Made by a program: the position numbers and the translations under genes. Below, piece by piece: positions 32,230-42,266 of a stretch of DNA of 64,000 nt. The DNA is from Glaciozyma antarctica PI12 (lineage: Eukaryota; Basidiomycota; Microbotryomycetes; Kriegeriales; Camptobasidiaceae), in contig KZ627147.1 in NCBI GenBank assembly GCA_002917775.1, positions 608,843 to 672,842 of the forward strand. Direction: 5' to 3'. The first letter of the stretch is position 1. Each line of letters starts with the position of its first letter. A model generated the notes under the pieces. That model saw nothing but the letters and a program-made list of their open reading frames with translations, ran no database searches and had not been told where the DNA came from.

Positions 32230-34696
32230 GCTCAGGAGAGTGGAGACAGCCGTGACCCTCGACGCGTCTGCCCAAGACGGTAAGCTGCCTGATAAAGAGG
32301 GAGCCGGAGGAGCTTGAGCTGACAGACTGGCAGCTTTACCGCCGCCTGCGAAGAAGCCCCGCAAGAACAAAGCTCAGTGGCGCGTAGCTGGGAAGCAAGG
32401 CGCTCTCTCCGCCTTCGGCGCGTGTCCTCTCGATATTCTCACCGACGTGAGTCTTTCAGGCGATGAGGGAGCGGCGAGCTGACAGACGAACTGCAGATCT
32501 GCTCCTCCCTCAACCCGGACGGCCTTCTTCACCTCACCTACGTCTCCAAGACGTTCCGGTCCCTCCTCATGACCCCCTCCTCTCTCCTGCTCTGGTCGAC
32601 CGCGCGGGGAAGGGTCGGGCTACCGGATCTCACGGCGATTCCGGCGCATATGAAGGGCTGTGATGGAGAGCTGGCTTATACGGAGCTGATCTACGGCAAG
32701 TCGTGCATGGTGCGTCGGGAGAGGGATGAGTGCGGCTCGAAAAGGACTGACTCTCAGCGGAGCAGGTCTGCGACAGGACCGGCGTTCCTAAGGCTCGCCG
32801 TATCTATCTGCGCGTGCGGCTGTGCTCTCCGTGTGCGAAGACAAGGCAGGTCGCGCCTTCCTCCTCTCCTGTCTCCGCCGTAGCTGACTTGTCGCAGCTT
32901 GAAAACTCGCGGGATCAACTACTCCGATTACTACCCTGGTCACCACAGCACGCGCGCGAGTCTCCCCAGGATCCCTCAATCCCATGAAGGCAGGCCCTCT
33001 TTTTCTTGCTTCGTGCACGGCTGACAGCACTCCGTGAACAGGCATTGATGGCAGTACGAGCTCCATTCGGCTCCCGTAAACCAACAAGCTAACGCTCGCT
33101 TTGCAGACTACTTTGTACCCTTTCTCAAGACCCGAGATCAGCAGCTCTGCGTTCAGTTCCCTGACGCTGGAGGTGGACGTGGTAATTCAGCAGCCTGCTT
33201 TCCCACCCGCTCCTACACGCGTCGCAGTCCAACGGGCTCAATTTGAGCAGTGGAGTACCGCCAACTTTGCGTATATCGACAAGCATCGCGAGGTCCGTCT
33301 GCTGTCAGTATTCCTCGTGCGGAGCTGATTTGGAACCAGGACTCGGAGCGCCTATAGAATTGGCTGGATGAACGAGCCTACAGAAGCGCAGCAGGTCGAG
33401 ATGACGTGCGAGCTGTTCGCATGGCAGAGTGAGTGTTGTCGTACTTGTTTTGGGAACAGCACGCTGAGTCGCTGACCGAGGTCGCAGTATTAAAGTGCGT
33501 CTCCTCGCGCTCGACGCCGGCTGGCAAGCCTCCGAGTTCGTCCCCTGTGCTCGTCCTCAGTGCTCAGATACTCATAACGCTTCTTCACGCCTCTTCCAGC
33601 TTCGACGATGTGGCGTGGAACAAGAACCCGCTGGTTCGCAAGCCGGAAGCCCTCACCGAGCGCAGTACGCTCCTTTCCTCCGAACCGAGATTCTCTGCTG
33701 ATGCTCGCTATTCAGACTGGCTTAATCTTCTCCCCAAGCTCGACGCATTCCGACACAAGCGGTGGGAGCAGCGACGCATCTCAGACCCTCTCTCGGCTCA
33801 GTGGGCACGCCAACTCTCCCTCGTCTCCCGCCACACCAAACTCCGCGCCTCCACCCGCGTCTCTCCCGAAGCCCGCAAGACCTTCCCCCCTCCTCGCATT
33901 TTCATCCACCTCGAGTTCGTCAAGCCGTTCTGGGAACTCGACCGCCCGTTCTCCCTCCCCGCCTGGCGCCTTGCGATCCCCTCCATCCTCGCCGAAATCA
34001 CTACGCTCCTCGACTCGCGCAAACTCAAGCTCTTCAAAAACCTCTTTGACACCTACACGCACGCCCTTGAGCGCCCGAACGGCCGCCTCGATCCCCTGCC
34101 AGCGTTTTCGACTCCTCCTTCGCACGCCGAGATGGACGCCTTTTTCGCCCTCCCCACCTCCGCCTTCCAGTGCAGCTTCTGCCGTAAGAACGGTATGCAC
34201 TCCCCTCACATTGTCGAGCATCTCGCGAAGGGCGCGGCGCCTGCGAGGGGAGCGAGAAGGCATATCGAGTTGCAAATCCGCGAGCGGGGAAGAACGGCAA
34301 GATCGTCGCCGTCAAGCTCATCGATCGAATCGCGCCGTCGAGCGGGACCTGGATCTACAGCCACTTGTCGGTTTCGGAGACGTCAATCATGGCCGCGAAG
34401 TTCCTGTGGGACCTGGTAGCGGAGGAGCAGCCGAGCTGGTTGCCGAAGACGAGGGAGGTGGCGGGATTGGGAAGGGTGTTCTCGTGCGACTGTGGAGCTT
34501 TGTTGAACGGACTGGTGGTGAAGAGACAGGATGTGGGGCAGTACGGGAGGGGGGAGCTGGTGGATGGGGCGACGATGGTGCGTTTGTTCGCTTCGCTCTC
34601 TTGCTCCTTCGTGACTGATACGATGCGGTTGAGCAGATTGCTCATTGTGCTGAGAGGCACCGAAATCTGGATCCGAAACCGTCGATCTTGATTTGA
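32230..34696 (+). pseudogene. F-box protein gene, copy 2 of the tandem pair, apparently broken
   Basis: Same layout as copy 1: basic leader PPPAKKPRKNKAQWRVAGKQ, F-box (CPLDILTDICSSLNPDGLLH, TYVSKTFRSLLM), the block VGLPDLTAIPAHMKGCDGEL, a zinc-ligand-like pair in RRIYLRVRLCSPCAKTR, YFVPFLKTRDQQLCVQF, FIHLEFVKPFWELDRPF, FQCSFCRKNGMHSPHIVEHL, and a C-terminus with ETSIMAAKFLWDLVAEEQPS and VFSCDCGALLNGLVVKRQDV. Short introns separate the pieces. Lesions include a frame change near 33190, an in-frame TAG at 33355-33357 (in DSERL-NWLDERA) and a single-base shift near 34245. The ATG is unclear; the open leader begins near 32230. It may be a pseudogene, or an active gene with several sequence errors; its ends are better preserved than those of copy 1. 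Confidence 0.6.
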
Positions 34697-34974
34697 AAGA
34701 CGTGAGGTGTGGGTGGGAGGGTGTGCGCCGGGTTGGAAAGAGTTTTGTGGATCATTGGAGACGAGGTTGCGCGGAGAGGTCACCTCTGATCTCGAAAAAT
34801 ATCAGCGCCTGCGAGAGACGTCTAAGATTCAACGGCAGGAGTGCGAGAACCCTTCAAGGAGGAGGAGTTCGAGCAGCGAGGTTCGGCAGCGAGGTTAGCC
34901 CCCGACAAATTTGGCCTAGCTTCCACCTTTCCTCTCCGTCGCCCCTCTCCTATCCTCCCCGAGCACCTTGCAGG

Positions 34975-35662
34975 ATGGCCGCTGACAGGTCGCAGAGCCT
35001 CAAGTGTGGCGCCGATTCGCAGCGCAGCACCTCCGCCCAACCCGAGCTCAAAAGCGCAAAGAAGGCGCGTCGGGCGCCCAAGATCCCTTCCTCCGACCAG
35101 GACGACGCCGACTCTGACACGCACGCTGATGAGGAGCAGGAGAGATGGGAGAAGCAGGAGTTTCCAGTGATGGGCCCTACTTCGGATGGCTTGTTTGGTG
35201 AGTCGTCTGCGCGGTAGGAGCTGAGGGAGGAGCTGACGGCGCGTCGAACCAGATCGCTCGCATGCGGAGAGGTACAAGCTGAGGAAGAGCTGGGAGCCCC
35301 TGGTCGAGTGTGTGGATGCAGCGGATAACGAGACGGAGGATGGGCTGTGCTTCCTGGTGGTTTGGTGAGCTCGCGGTCCCCTTGTTGAACCCCGTGTTGT
35401 TTGAGCTGATCAGGACTTCGAGGATAGGAAGGAGGATGAAAGCTTTTCGTGGGTTTCAGCGGCGACGGTACGGAGCAAGTGTCCTCAGAAGGTACGTCTG
35501 TGGGGAGGCGAAACGCGGAACAGGAGGAGTGCGTGAGCTGATGATTGTTGTTGGCAGCTTATCGACTTCTTTGAGGTACGTCGTTCATCAGAACGGTGGA
35601 GCTTGCACAGCTGACTCCTCTCGTAGACAAATATCAAGTTCACTAGTCCCTCACCAGATTGA
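34975..35662 (+). CDS. Chromo-shadow-domain protein (HP1-like, no chromodomain)
   Basis: Five exons (34975-35197, 35253-35364, 35414-35491, 35558-35575, 35627-35662) encode about 155 residues. After an acidic and basic disordered N-terminus (ELKSAKKARRAPKIP, DQDDADSDTHADEEQE) comes a chromo shadow domain: ERYKLRKSWEPLVECVDAAD, TEDGLCFLVVWDFEDRKEDE, VRSKCPQKLIDFFETNIKF. This domain dimerises HP1 proteins and recruits PxVxL partners to heterochromatin. The usual N-terminal chromodomain that reads H3K9 methylation is not visible upstream. One base seems to be missing at the donor near 35364 (TTTGGTGAGC; a third G would restore the frame from VVW to DFEDRK). Nucleus is inferred. The domain call is good; the lack of a chromodomain could be a missed upstream exon. 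Confidence 0.78.
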
Positions 35663-36399
35663 ACACCCGCCACACAATCGAATCGGCATTCTTAGCGATC
35701 CTACGCGCTTGCTCCCTCCACTGCTCGATCGAATCCGCTCGCCCTGCTTGAACCATTCGCTCAACAGCTTCACATGGCTCTGGATTTGTCTGCTTCTCCC
35801 TCCGCGGTAATCCGTGCTCGCAACGGCCGTTGCGAAGCTACATCGCGAGTTCCAATGCTCTGGCCTCGCTCGAGTTTCCTGCGACACATCTCCGCACCAA
35901 GATCTGGGCCATCCGACCTAGGTGTGTCTCGTTGGACTGGGCTCAACACCAGGACGGACGGCTTGTCCCTGTGCTCGATTCACGGAGGAATGCGACCCCC
36001 GTCGCATTCGGACAGAGGTTCGCGATTTGACCTCCTTAACACGAAGATCGAAGCTTGTACGAGGGAATGCAATTTTCTAGACTGGTACCAGCACGCATTG
36101 AGGGCCGCGAAGCGACATCGACGCAGAGGATTGGCCACGCGAGCTCTGCGATCGCAAGGCGCCCTCCACTCGCGTCGGACTCGTTCTCCTTGTAGCGTAC
36201 CAGCACACTCTCTCGGCCAAATCTTTCCTCTGTAACTATACTTGCGATCCGCTGTAAAATAAAGCTGGAGAGACGGAAATGCAACGACTTGAGCGAGGAT
36301 GACCACCTCAGGCCCTTTCAAAAGCGAGCTGAACGAGCTGCCCCTTTCCTTCTCCCAAGATCACAGTTCTCGCAACGCATTTGCAACAGCTACACACGA
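35663..36399. other. Region between two plus-strand genes; minus-strand coding-like fragment
   Basis: About 740 bases. On the minus strand 35880 to 35660 reads with protein-like composition (ILVRRCVAGNSSEARALELA, then REKQTNPEPCEAVERMVQ and ADSIEQWREQARRIAKNADS, ending NLVRD and a stop) but contains one TAG and has no clear start. It may be a small gene or a remnant. The 36240-36290 part is AT-richer and probably promoter for the next gene. Confidence 0.3.
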
Positions 36400-38984
36400 A
36401 TGCTGTCCCGGATACCCTCATCGTCGACGCGATCCCTTCCCCTCCGCCGACTCCCCAGCACGCGCCCGACCCTCTCTCGACCCTCCAGCACCGCCGTCCC
36501 TCCTCCGCCTCCGCCTCCTCGCAAGCCCGCCTTCTACAAGCGCCACCCGATCATCTTCACCTGTGCCGTCGCCCCCGTCGTTATCAGCACTTCCATCGGC
36601 ATTGTCATCCTAGGCTTGCTGGCGTTCGATGCGAGCACTTACTCCGAGCGAAGGGTCAAGAGGGTCGATGTCGATCCGCTCGCGCTCAAGCCTGAGAGAG
36701 GGGGGAAGAAGAACCTCAAGGTGGCTGAGGTGCTGGTGGATGATTCGGATGAGGGCAGGAAAGCGAGTGGGAAGAAGCAGAGGCTCGTCATCGTGGGAGG
36801 TGGATGGGGGGTAAGTGCTTCCTCTGCGCCTTCAGCTGGCGATGAGAATTCGCCGCAGCTCTGCGAGGTTTTGAGCGGTGGAACCGAGCTAGATACAACG
36901 ATGGCAGCTAAGGCATGGAGCTGACGATGACTTCCCCCACCTCAGGCCGTCGGTCTCCTTAAGCACCTCGATCCAGACGCCTGGCACGTTACTGTCGTAG
37001 CTCCCGACAACTACTTCCTCTTACTTCCTCTTCCATCCTTTCGGCGACAGTTGGTACGGTGGAGGTCCGCTCCCTCGTTGAGCCCCTGCGGAAGATCATC
37101 GCGAGGGTCAGCGGTCACTTCCTGCAAGCCAAGTGCGTTCCTCATGCTCTGATTCATATTTGGAGCTGACGAAGAGGACAGGGCGATTGACGTGGACTTT
37201 AGCGAGCGTCTTATCGAGATCGAGAGCCCAGGAACGGAGAACTTCTACCTTCCTGTACGCCTCCTCTGCGCCTTTCCCCTTCTCCATCTGACCCGTTTGC
37301 ACAGTACGACCGGCTCGTCATCGCCTGCGGATCCGTCAATTCGACTCACGGCGTCCCAGGACTCGAGAACTGCTTCCAGTACGTCCTCTCGCTCCCTTCT
37401 CGCTCCCTCGCTCGTGGCTCATCCCAATTCACAGGCTCAAGACCGTTTCGGACGCCCAGGCGATTCGGAGACGCGTGATGGACAACCTTGAGAAGGCTGC
37501 GTTGCCGAGTACGGAGGAGGAGGAGCGAAGACGGCTCCTCAGCTTTGTTGTGTGCGGAGGAGGACCTACGGGAGTCGAGTTTGCGAGCGAGCTGTTCGAC
37601 ATGGTCAATGAGGACGTGATGGATTACGTGAGTCGCGCGGCTGCGAAGAAGGAGGGAGGGAGCTGATACGTTGCGCAGATGCCCAAGATTCTGAGGGACG
37701 AGATCTCGGTGCACATCATCCAGTCGCGCGATCATATCCTCAACACCTACTCGCAGAAGATTAGCGAATACGCCGAGGTGAGTTCTCTCTTCTCTTCGCC
37801 TGTGAGTGTCCTGACGACGATTGAGGACAGGCCAAGTTCGCTCGCAACGAGATCGATACCGTCCTCAACGCTCGCGTCAAAAAGGTCACTGCCGATTCGG
37901 TCACGTACACCTACAAGGATGCAGACGGCAAGATGGTCGAGAACACGATCCCTAGCGGCTTCACTCTCTGGTCCACCGGAATCGGTTCGTCCTCCTCCCA
38001 GCACACCTCTTCGCTCGAGCTGACCACGTCCATCGCAGCGATGAACCCCTTCACCTCGCGCGTCGCCTCCCTCCTGTCGAACCAGTACCACAAGCACGCG
38101 CTCGAAGTCGACTCGCACCTTCGCGTCCTCGGAGCACCTCTCGGGACCGTCTATGCGCTCGGAGACTGCGCGACGATCGAGACGCGCCTCGTGGATCACT
38201 TGCTCGAGATGGTGGACCGGTGCGATTTGGACAAGAATGGGAGTATCGACAAGCAGGAGTTTGAGGTCCTGATGAAGGTGCGTCGTTCTACTTTGGTGCG
38301 AGTGCGCAAGGAGCTGAGCGGGGTTGGTGCAGATTGTCGACCGCAAGTTCCCGACGGCGCAGATCCACGTTGACAAGATTCGCGACATCTTTGAGAAGTA
38401 CGCGAACGCGGAGCACGTCTTGGGCCTCAACGAGCTCGCCGAGATGTTCCTCGAGATTTCCAAGCGAATGACGGCCCTCCCTGCCGTTCGTCCTCTCCCC
38501 TCCTCTCCGCACGCCGTACTGACGAGCGCCTGCAGACGGCGCAAGTCGCGAACCAGCAGGGTGTCTACCTCGGCAAGAAGTTCTCCAAGATCGCGACGTC
38601 GGGACACGAGGTCGCAATGAAGAATGGCATCTACGACGATCCGGACGACTTGATGTACACGCCGTTCAAGTACCGCCACATGGGATCGTTGGCGTACATC
38701 GGAAACAGCGCCGTGTTCGATATCGACAACTGGAGCTTCGCGGGCGGCTTGGTGGCGATGTGTGAGTTCCTTAAAATTGGCCGCTTACGAGGGAGTGGCT
38801 GACGTGGACTGCAGACCTTTGGCGAGGAATTTACTGGAGCGAGCAGGTCTCGCTGCGGACGAGGATGCTGCTTATGCTCGACTGGGTCAAGAGAGGGATC
38901 TTTGGTCGGGATCTATCGAGGGTGAGCTACCTGCTTTCCGCGGTGTGGATGTGGGCTGATCGTTGTCGTCGTTGGCAGTTCTGA
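36400..38984 (+). CDS. Alternative (type II) NADH:ubiquinone oxidoreductase with EF-hand
   Basis: From ATG 36400 about eleven exons encode a mitochondrial NDH-2. An Arg/Ser-rich presequence (MLSRIPSSSTRSLPLRRLPS) and a membrane segment (PIIFTCAVAPVVISTSIGIV) precede the first nucleotide-binding fold RLVIVGGGWGAVGLLKHLD. Then follow TVGTVEVRSLVEPLRKII, YDRLVIACGSVNSTHGVPG, the second fold LSFVVCGGGPTGVEFASELF, VYALGDCATIE, and an EF-hand loop DLDKNGSIDKQEF inserted before the C-terminal MGSLAYIGNSAVFDI and the membrane-binding end GIFGRDLSRF. Such rotenone-insensitive enzymes pass electrons from NADH to ubiquinone without proton pumping. The N-terminal span plus EF-hand suggests an external, calcium-responsive form (NDE type). 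One base is missing near 37021 (NYFL to TVGTVEV). The call is certain; topology is inferred. Confidence 0.94.
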
Positions 38985-39368
38985 AGGAAAGGAGAGGACG
39001 CCGGAGGAGGGAGGTCGCGCATATTTTTTTGTCGAGGGTTCGCTTGCAGTATAGAGTGTATGTTCCACCATCGTCTAGACATCTACGACTCTCCAGTTGC
39101 CCATTGCGAACGTCTGGCGTGCTGCTGGTCTTTGTGACGAGGAGCGCGCAAAGGCCGAGAACGGCAGCGCGTTCAGCGCGGGCGCGGGTTGCTCTCTTCC
39201 TGTCGCCCTTCGAACGCCCCTCGCTCGCCAGCTACGCTACGACAGGTCCCTACACGACCGACTCAATAAGCCGAACCAGGTACGCCAGTCCTGCGGGCCT
39301 GGGAGCTGCTGCTGACCCTGCTTCCTCTAGACTCCTCCACGTCCTCGAATCCTCCTCCCTTCCCTCCG
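38985..39368. other. Short intergenic stretch
   Basis: About 380 bases between the NADH dehydrogenase and the F-box/LRR gene. A possible 5' untranslated intron (donor GTACGC near 39280, CTGAC, TAG near 39330) precedes the next ATG. Nothing else is recognised. Confidence 0.35.
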
Positions 39369-40433
39369 ATGCCCTCCTTCGATTCCCTCCCCGACGAGCT
39401 CATTTACTACATCCTCCAACTCGCCGTGGACACCTCGTCAACCCACGTTCACAGTTCCGACTGGCGCTTGCGCTACCACGTCTTGTTACCCGCCTCGTTG
39501 GTCTGCCGGCGCTGGAGGCCCGCCGCGCAGAGCCTTCTGTAGGAGGAGGTGCTCCTTGACGATCAAGATGAGATGAGAGCGTTCGTTATCGGCAGCGGAG
39601 CACGGGGACGACGTGTTCGTCGGCTGCACGTCGAGGACCGCCGGACGGTGGATCGCGTGGAGAAGGCGGTAGTCCTGAAGGCAGTCCTCAGTCCTGAGGG
39701 CCTGCTTGGGAGTGCGCGAGATCCAGCTGATCCTCCCTGGCAAGCTGTACCTCCGGGCTGAGGACTTGTGCGTCAATAGTCTCGCCGGTAAGCAGCTTCA
39801 GAGCCGCGACGAGGAGCGACAGCGCTGATACACTCCTCTCCGTCGCAGACCTAACCTCGCTTGACCCTTGACTTTAAAGGCTCGTCGACGCAGGCCCTCC
39901 CGTCGACCCCCCCTTCCGACTCTCCCATCTCCGCCTCTTTCACTTCGATCGCCTCCCCATTCGCTTCTTCGTCGCCCTCCTCCAGCCCTCCCTTCGATCC
40001 CTCGTCCTCAGTACCTCTCCCGGCCAACACGACCACACTGCCTCAGATTATACACACATCCTTGCCGCCTTCCCACTCCCCACCGCTCGCAACCTAGCCA
40101 CCCCTCACTCTCCGTTTCGACGACGATCTCGAGGAAGCTGAAATCTTCCTGCCCGTGCTCGCCAATTGCCATAACCTCACGAACAATCGGCTCGAGGTCA
40201 CTCTCCCCACCATCCCCTCGCAGCTTTCAATCCTCACCCTCATCGATTTCATGGAGCATCGCGAGGAGAGGATTCTGGCGCTGCTGAGCGCGCGGGTGCC
40301 CTCGCTGTCGAAGCTCGAGCGGCTGGAGCTGGATGAATCGAGGAGATCGCTTGGAACGAGCTTCAAACCGGCGGATGTGTGGAGACAGAGGGGCATCGCG
40401 GTGGAGCACGTGGCGTGGGATGCGGACGACTGA
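39369..40433 (+). pseudogene. F-box/leucine-rich protein gene, apparently broken
   Basis: ATG 39369 starts MPSFDSLPDELIYYILQLAV, an F-box, continuing LPASLVCRRWRPAAQSLL and then TAG at 39540-39542. The paralogue at 48657-49751 has FLWEQV exactly where this one has LL-stop-EEV, so a tryptophan codon was probably lost. Beyond it the frame goes on as EEVLLDDQDEMRAF, then IQLILPGKLYLRAEDLCVN, an intron, LTLDFKG, and leucine-rich segments (FRLSHLRLFHFDRLPIRFFV, LTLRFDDDLEEAEIFLPVLA, LSILTLIDFMEHREERILAL) to the stop at 40433. One extra base near 39862 and at least one more shift near 40100 are needed to follow it. An intact version would be a SCF substrate receptor. Decay is more likely than four separate errors. 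Confidence 0.55.
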
Positions 40434-41125
40434 GCATTGGGCACTCAGGAACGCGTCGTGAAGTACGTCGGATGCCACACTATCACTCAAGCCTTGCACT
40501 GCTGACTCTACCCTCTCACAGATCGAGGCTTTGCTTTCGCTGGGCTCCCCCGCCCGTCGTTCACAAGGAAAGGTTTCCTGCTTTCACTCGGCTCCGCCCA
40601 CCACTCCCGACGCTCTCTACGCCTCGCGCGTCTTGCTCTCCCCCACTCGAAGTCTGCTGCTCTTCACTTTCGTCTTGCCAGCTCCAATCTCCGGCGATCG
40701 CAGCCTCGCCCGTGCCGAGCTGGCAAAGTTCTCCGCTCCCTCTCTCCGCTCCCGCTCTCGCTCGCGCTTCATTCTCCCCTGCGACGTCGCCGCATTAGCG
40801 ATCCCTGCGCCGTGGCTCTCTTCAATCGCCTCCTCCAGCCCTAGCTCCCATCCTGCGACAAGCACGTTGAGCCTTCGGTACCCCCTCGCATCTCGCTGCC
40901 GAGTCTTCACTCGGTGGCCGCACGACCTGCAGCAGGCAGTACTCTGCGTCTGTGAGAATCGACGAACACCTGCTCTTCGCTCGCACTTTCTTCTCGCTCG
41001 CAGTCTTAGTCGCAATCTCCGTCGCACTCTCACTCTCGCTCTCGCTCTCACTCTCACTCTCAATCGGCTCTCAGGTACCGTATCCAGAATCCCGCAATCA
41101 AATCCGTGGTATGGCAACAAGGTAA
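40434..41125. other. Intergenic region with low-complexity sequence
   Basis: About 690 bases with no recognisable gene. Ser/Arg-rich frames are open on both strands because of CTC/CGC-rich composition. It contains the CTCTCACTCTCGCT tandem run listed separately. Confidence 0.4.
41022..41063. repeat. CTCTCA/CTCTCG microsatellite-like tract
   Basis: Tandem hexamers CTCTCA and CTCTCG, seven or so units, uninterrupted. Nothing suggests it is coding. Confidence 0.8.
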
Positions 41126-42266
41126 TCAAAGTATCAACACGTAACGAAGGTCGGCCAGCGACGGAGGAGGGGGAGCCGGAAGGGGAGAGGAGGGGAAGGG
41201 AGTAGGTTGCTTGAGGCTGCGAGGAGGGTTAGTGCGGGTACGAGAAGAGTAGCGAGCGAGGACGAACGGTTTTGGCGCTTTGCGAGAGCGGGTGTCGAGA
41301 TGCTTGTTGAGAGAAGGAGTCGAGCTGAGTGAGGGATGAAGCAAGTCAGTGGCTGTCGAGAGAAGGGAAGAGTAAAGCACGAACCTGGAGTTGAGGTCGG
41401 CGGCAGCGAGCTTGAGATGAGGTGTTGACGTTGACGCGCGTGGAGGTGGAAAGAGGAGTCAGCGGTGATTGCGAATAGTGAGGGGACATACTCGATTTGA
41501 TCAGGCCAGGGAAGCAGAACCAGGAAACCGCCAGCGGGAGATAAAGATAAGGCACAACGACGACGACGACAACGACAACCACCCACTCCAACCCCCCGCT
41601 CACGCCTGAGCCGCTCCTCCCTCCGCCTGAGCTCCCTCCGTCTGAGCTCCCTCCGTCTGAGCTACCCCCGCCTGCGCCTGCGCTGGGAACGGAGCGCCGA
41701 ACGCTTGACTCCAGCGTCGACAAGCAAGACGAGGTCGTTACCGCCGTTCCCAGTGACGTTGAGGACGAGCCTCGCGAGCAGCCATCCGTTCGTGACGAGC
41801 GTCTGGATGGGACAGCGTGGGGAGTACCAGCGATGGCGCGGCAAGCAGCGCGTCTCGCGAGCTGGCCGACGAGGCTCCTCTGCTCGCGCGACATGGCGAG
41901 CCACTTTGCCGTCAGCCTCTTCCCGGCGCCGAAGAGGGTGCGACGGAAGGCGGCGCCCTGGCGGCGGTAGTAGGCGCGAAGGCGATCTCGAACTGTGAGG
42001 GGGTGGTGGGGTTAGTAAGGAGAGCGGGAGGGGACGAGGGACGAGGACGAACGGGACTTGGGCACGAGGAACTTCTTGAACGCCGCCTTGCGGGCCGTCC
42101 TCGAGCGCGTCGAGTGGAACTGACGGTCTCGGAGGTTGGTGATGGCGCGGCGGCTGCGGTTGACCTTGGGCTGCAGACGGAGGAACGGCGTCAGACGTGA
42201 AGGAATGCGGGGAGCAAGCCACGTCGCGTCGACGCGTCGGCGAGGAGGAGAGCCACTCACGATCAT
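41126..42266 (-). CDS. Probable mitochondrial membrane protein, unknown function
   Basis: The first exon is only six bases (ATGATC, 42261-42266). It is followed by exons 42053-42170 and 41492-41992, then about 41385-41410 and downstream pieces. The N-terminus (PKVNRSRRAITNLRDRQFHS, TRSRTARKAAFKKFLVPKSL) is Arg-rich, lacks acidic residues and has the RQFHSTR motif typical of fungal mitochondrial presequences. A helical, basic region (RDRLRAYYRRQGAAFRRTLF, KWLAMSREQRSLVGQLARRA) and a Ser/Gly-rich repeat (SSDGGSSDGGSSGGG) precede a strong membrane span with ten consecutive valines (LEWVVVVVVVVVVPYLYLPL, AVSWFCFP). I do not recognise the family. The 3' exons are less certain: a stop near 41229 or continuation to 41126 are both possible. 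Confidence 0.55.

Noticed and set aside
41022-41063. CTCTCA/CTCTCG tandem units as a CRISPR-like array
   Set aside because: Units are six bases without spacers, in a eukaryotic genome; it is a microsatellite.
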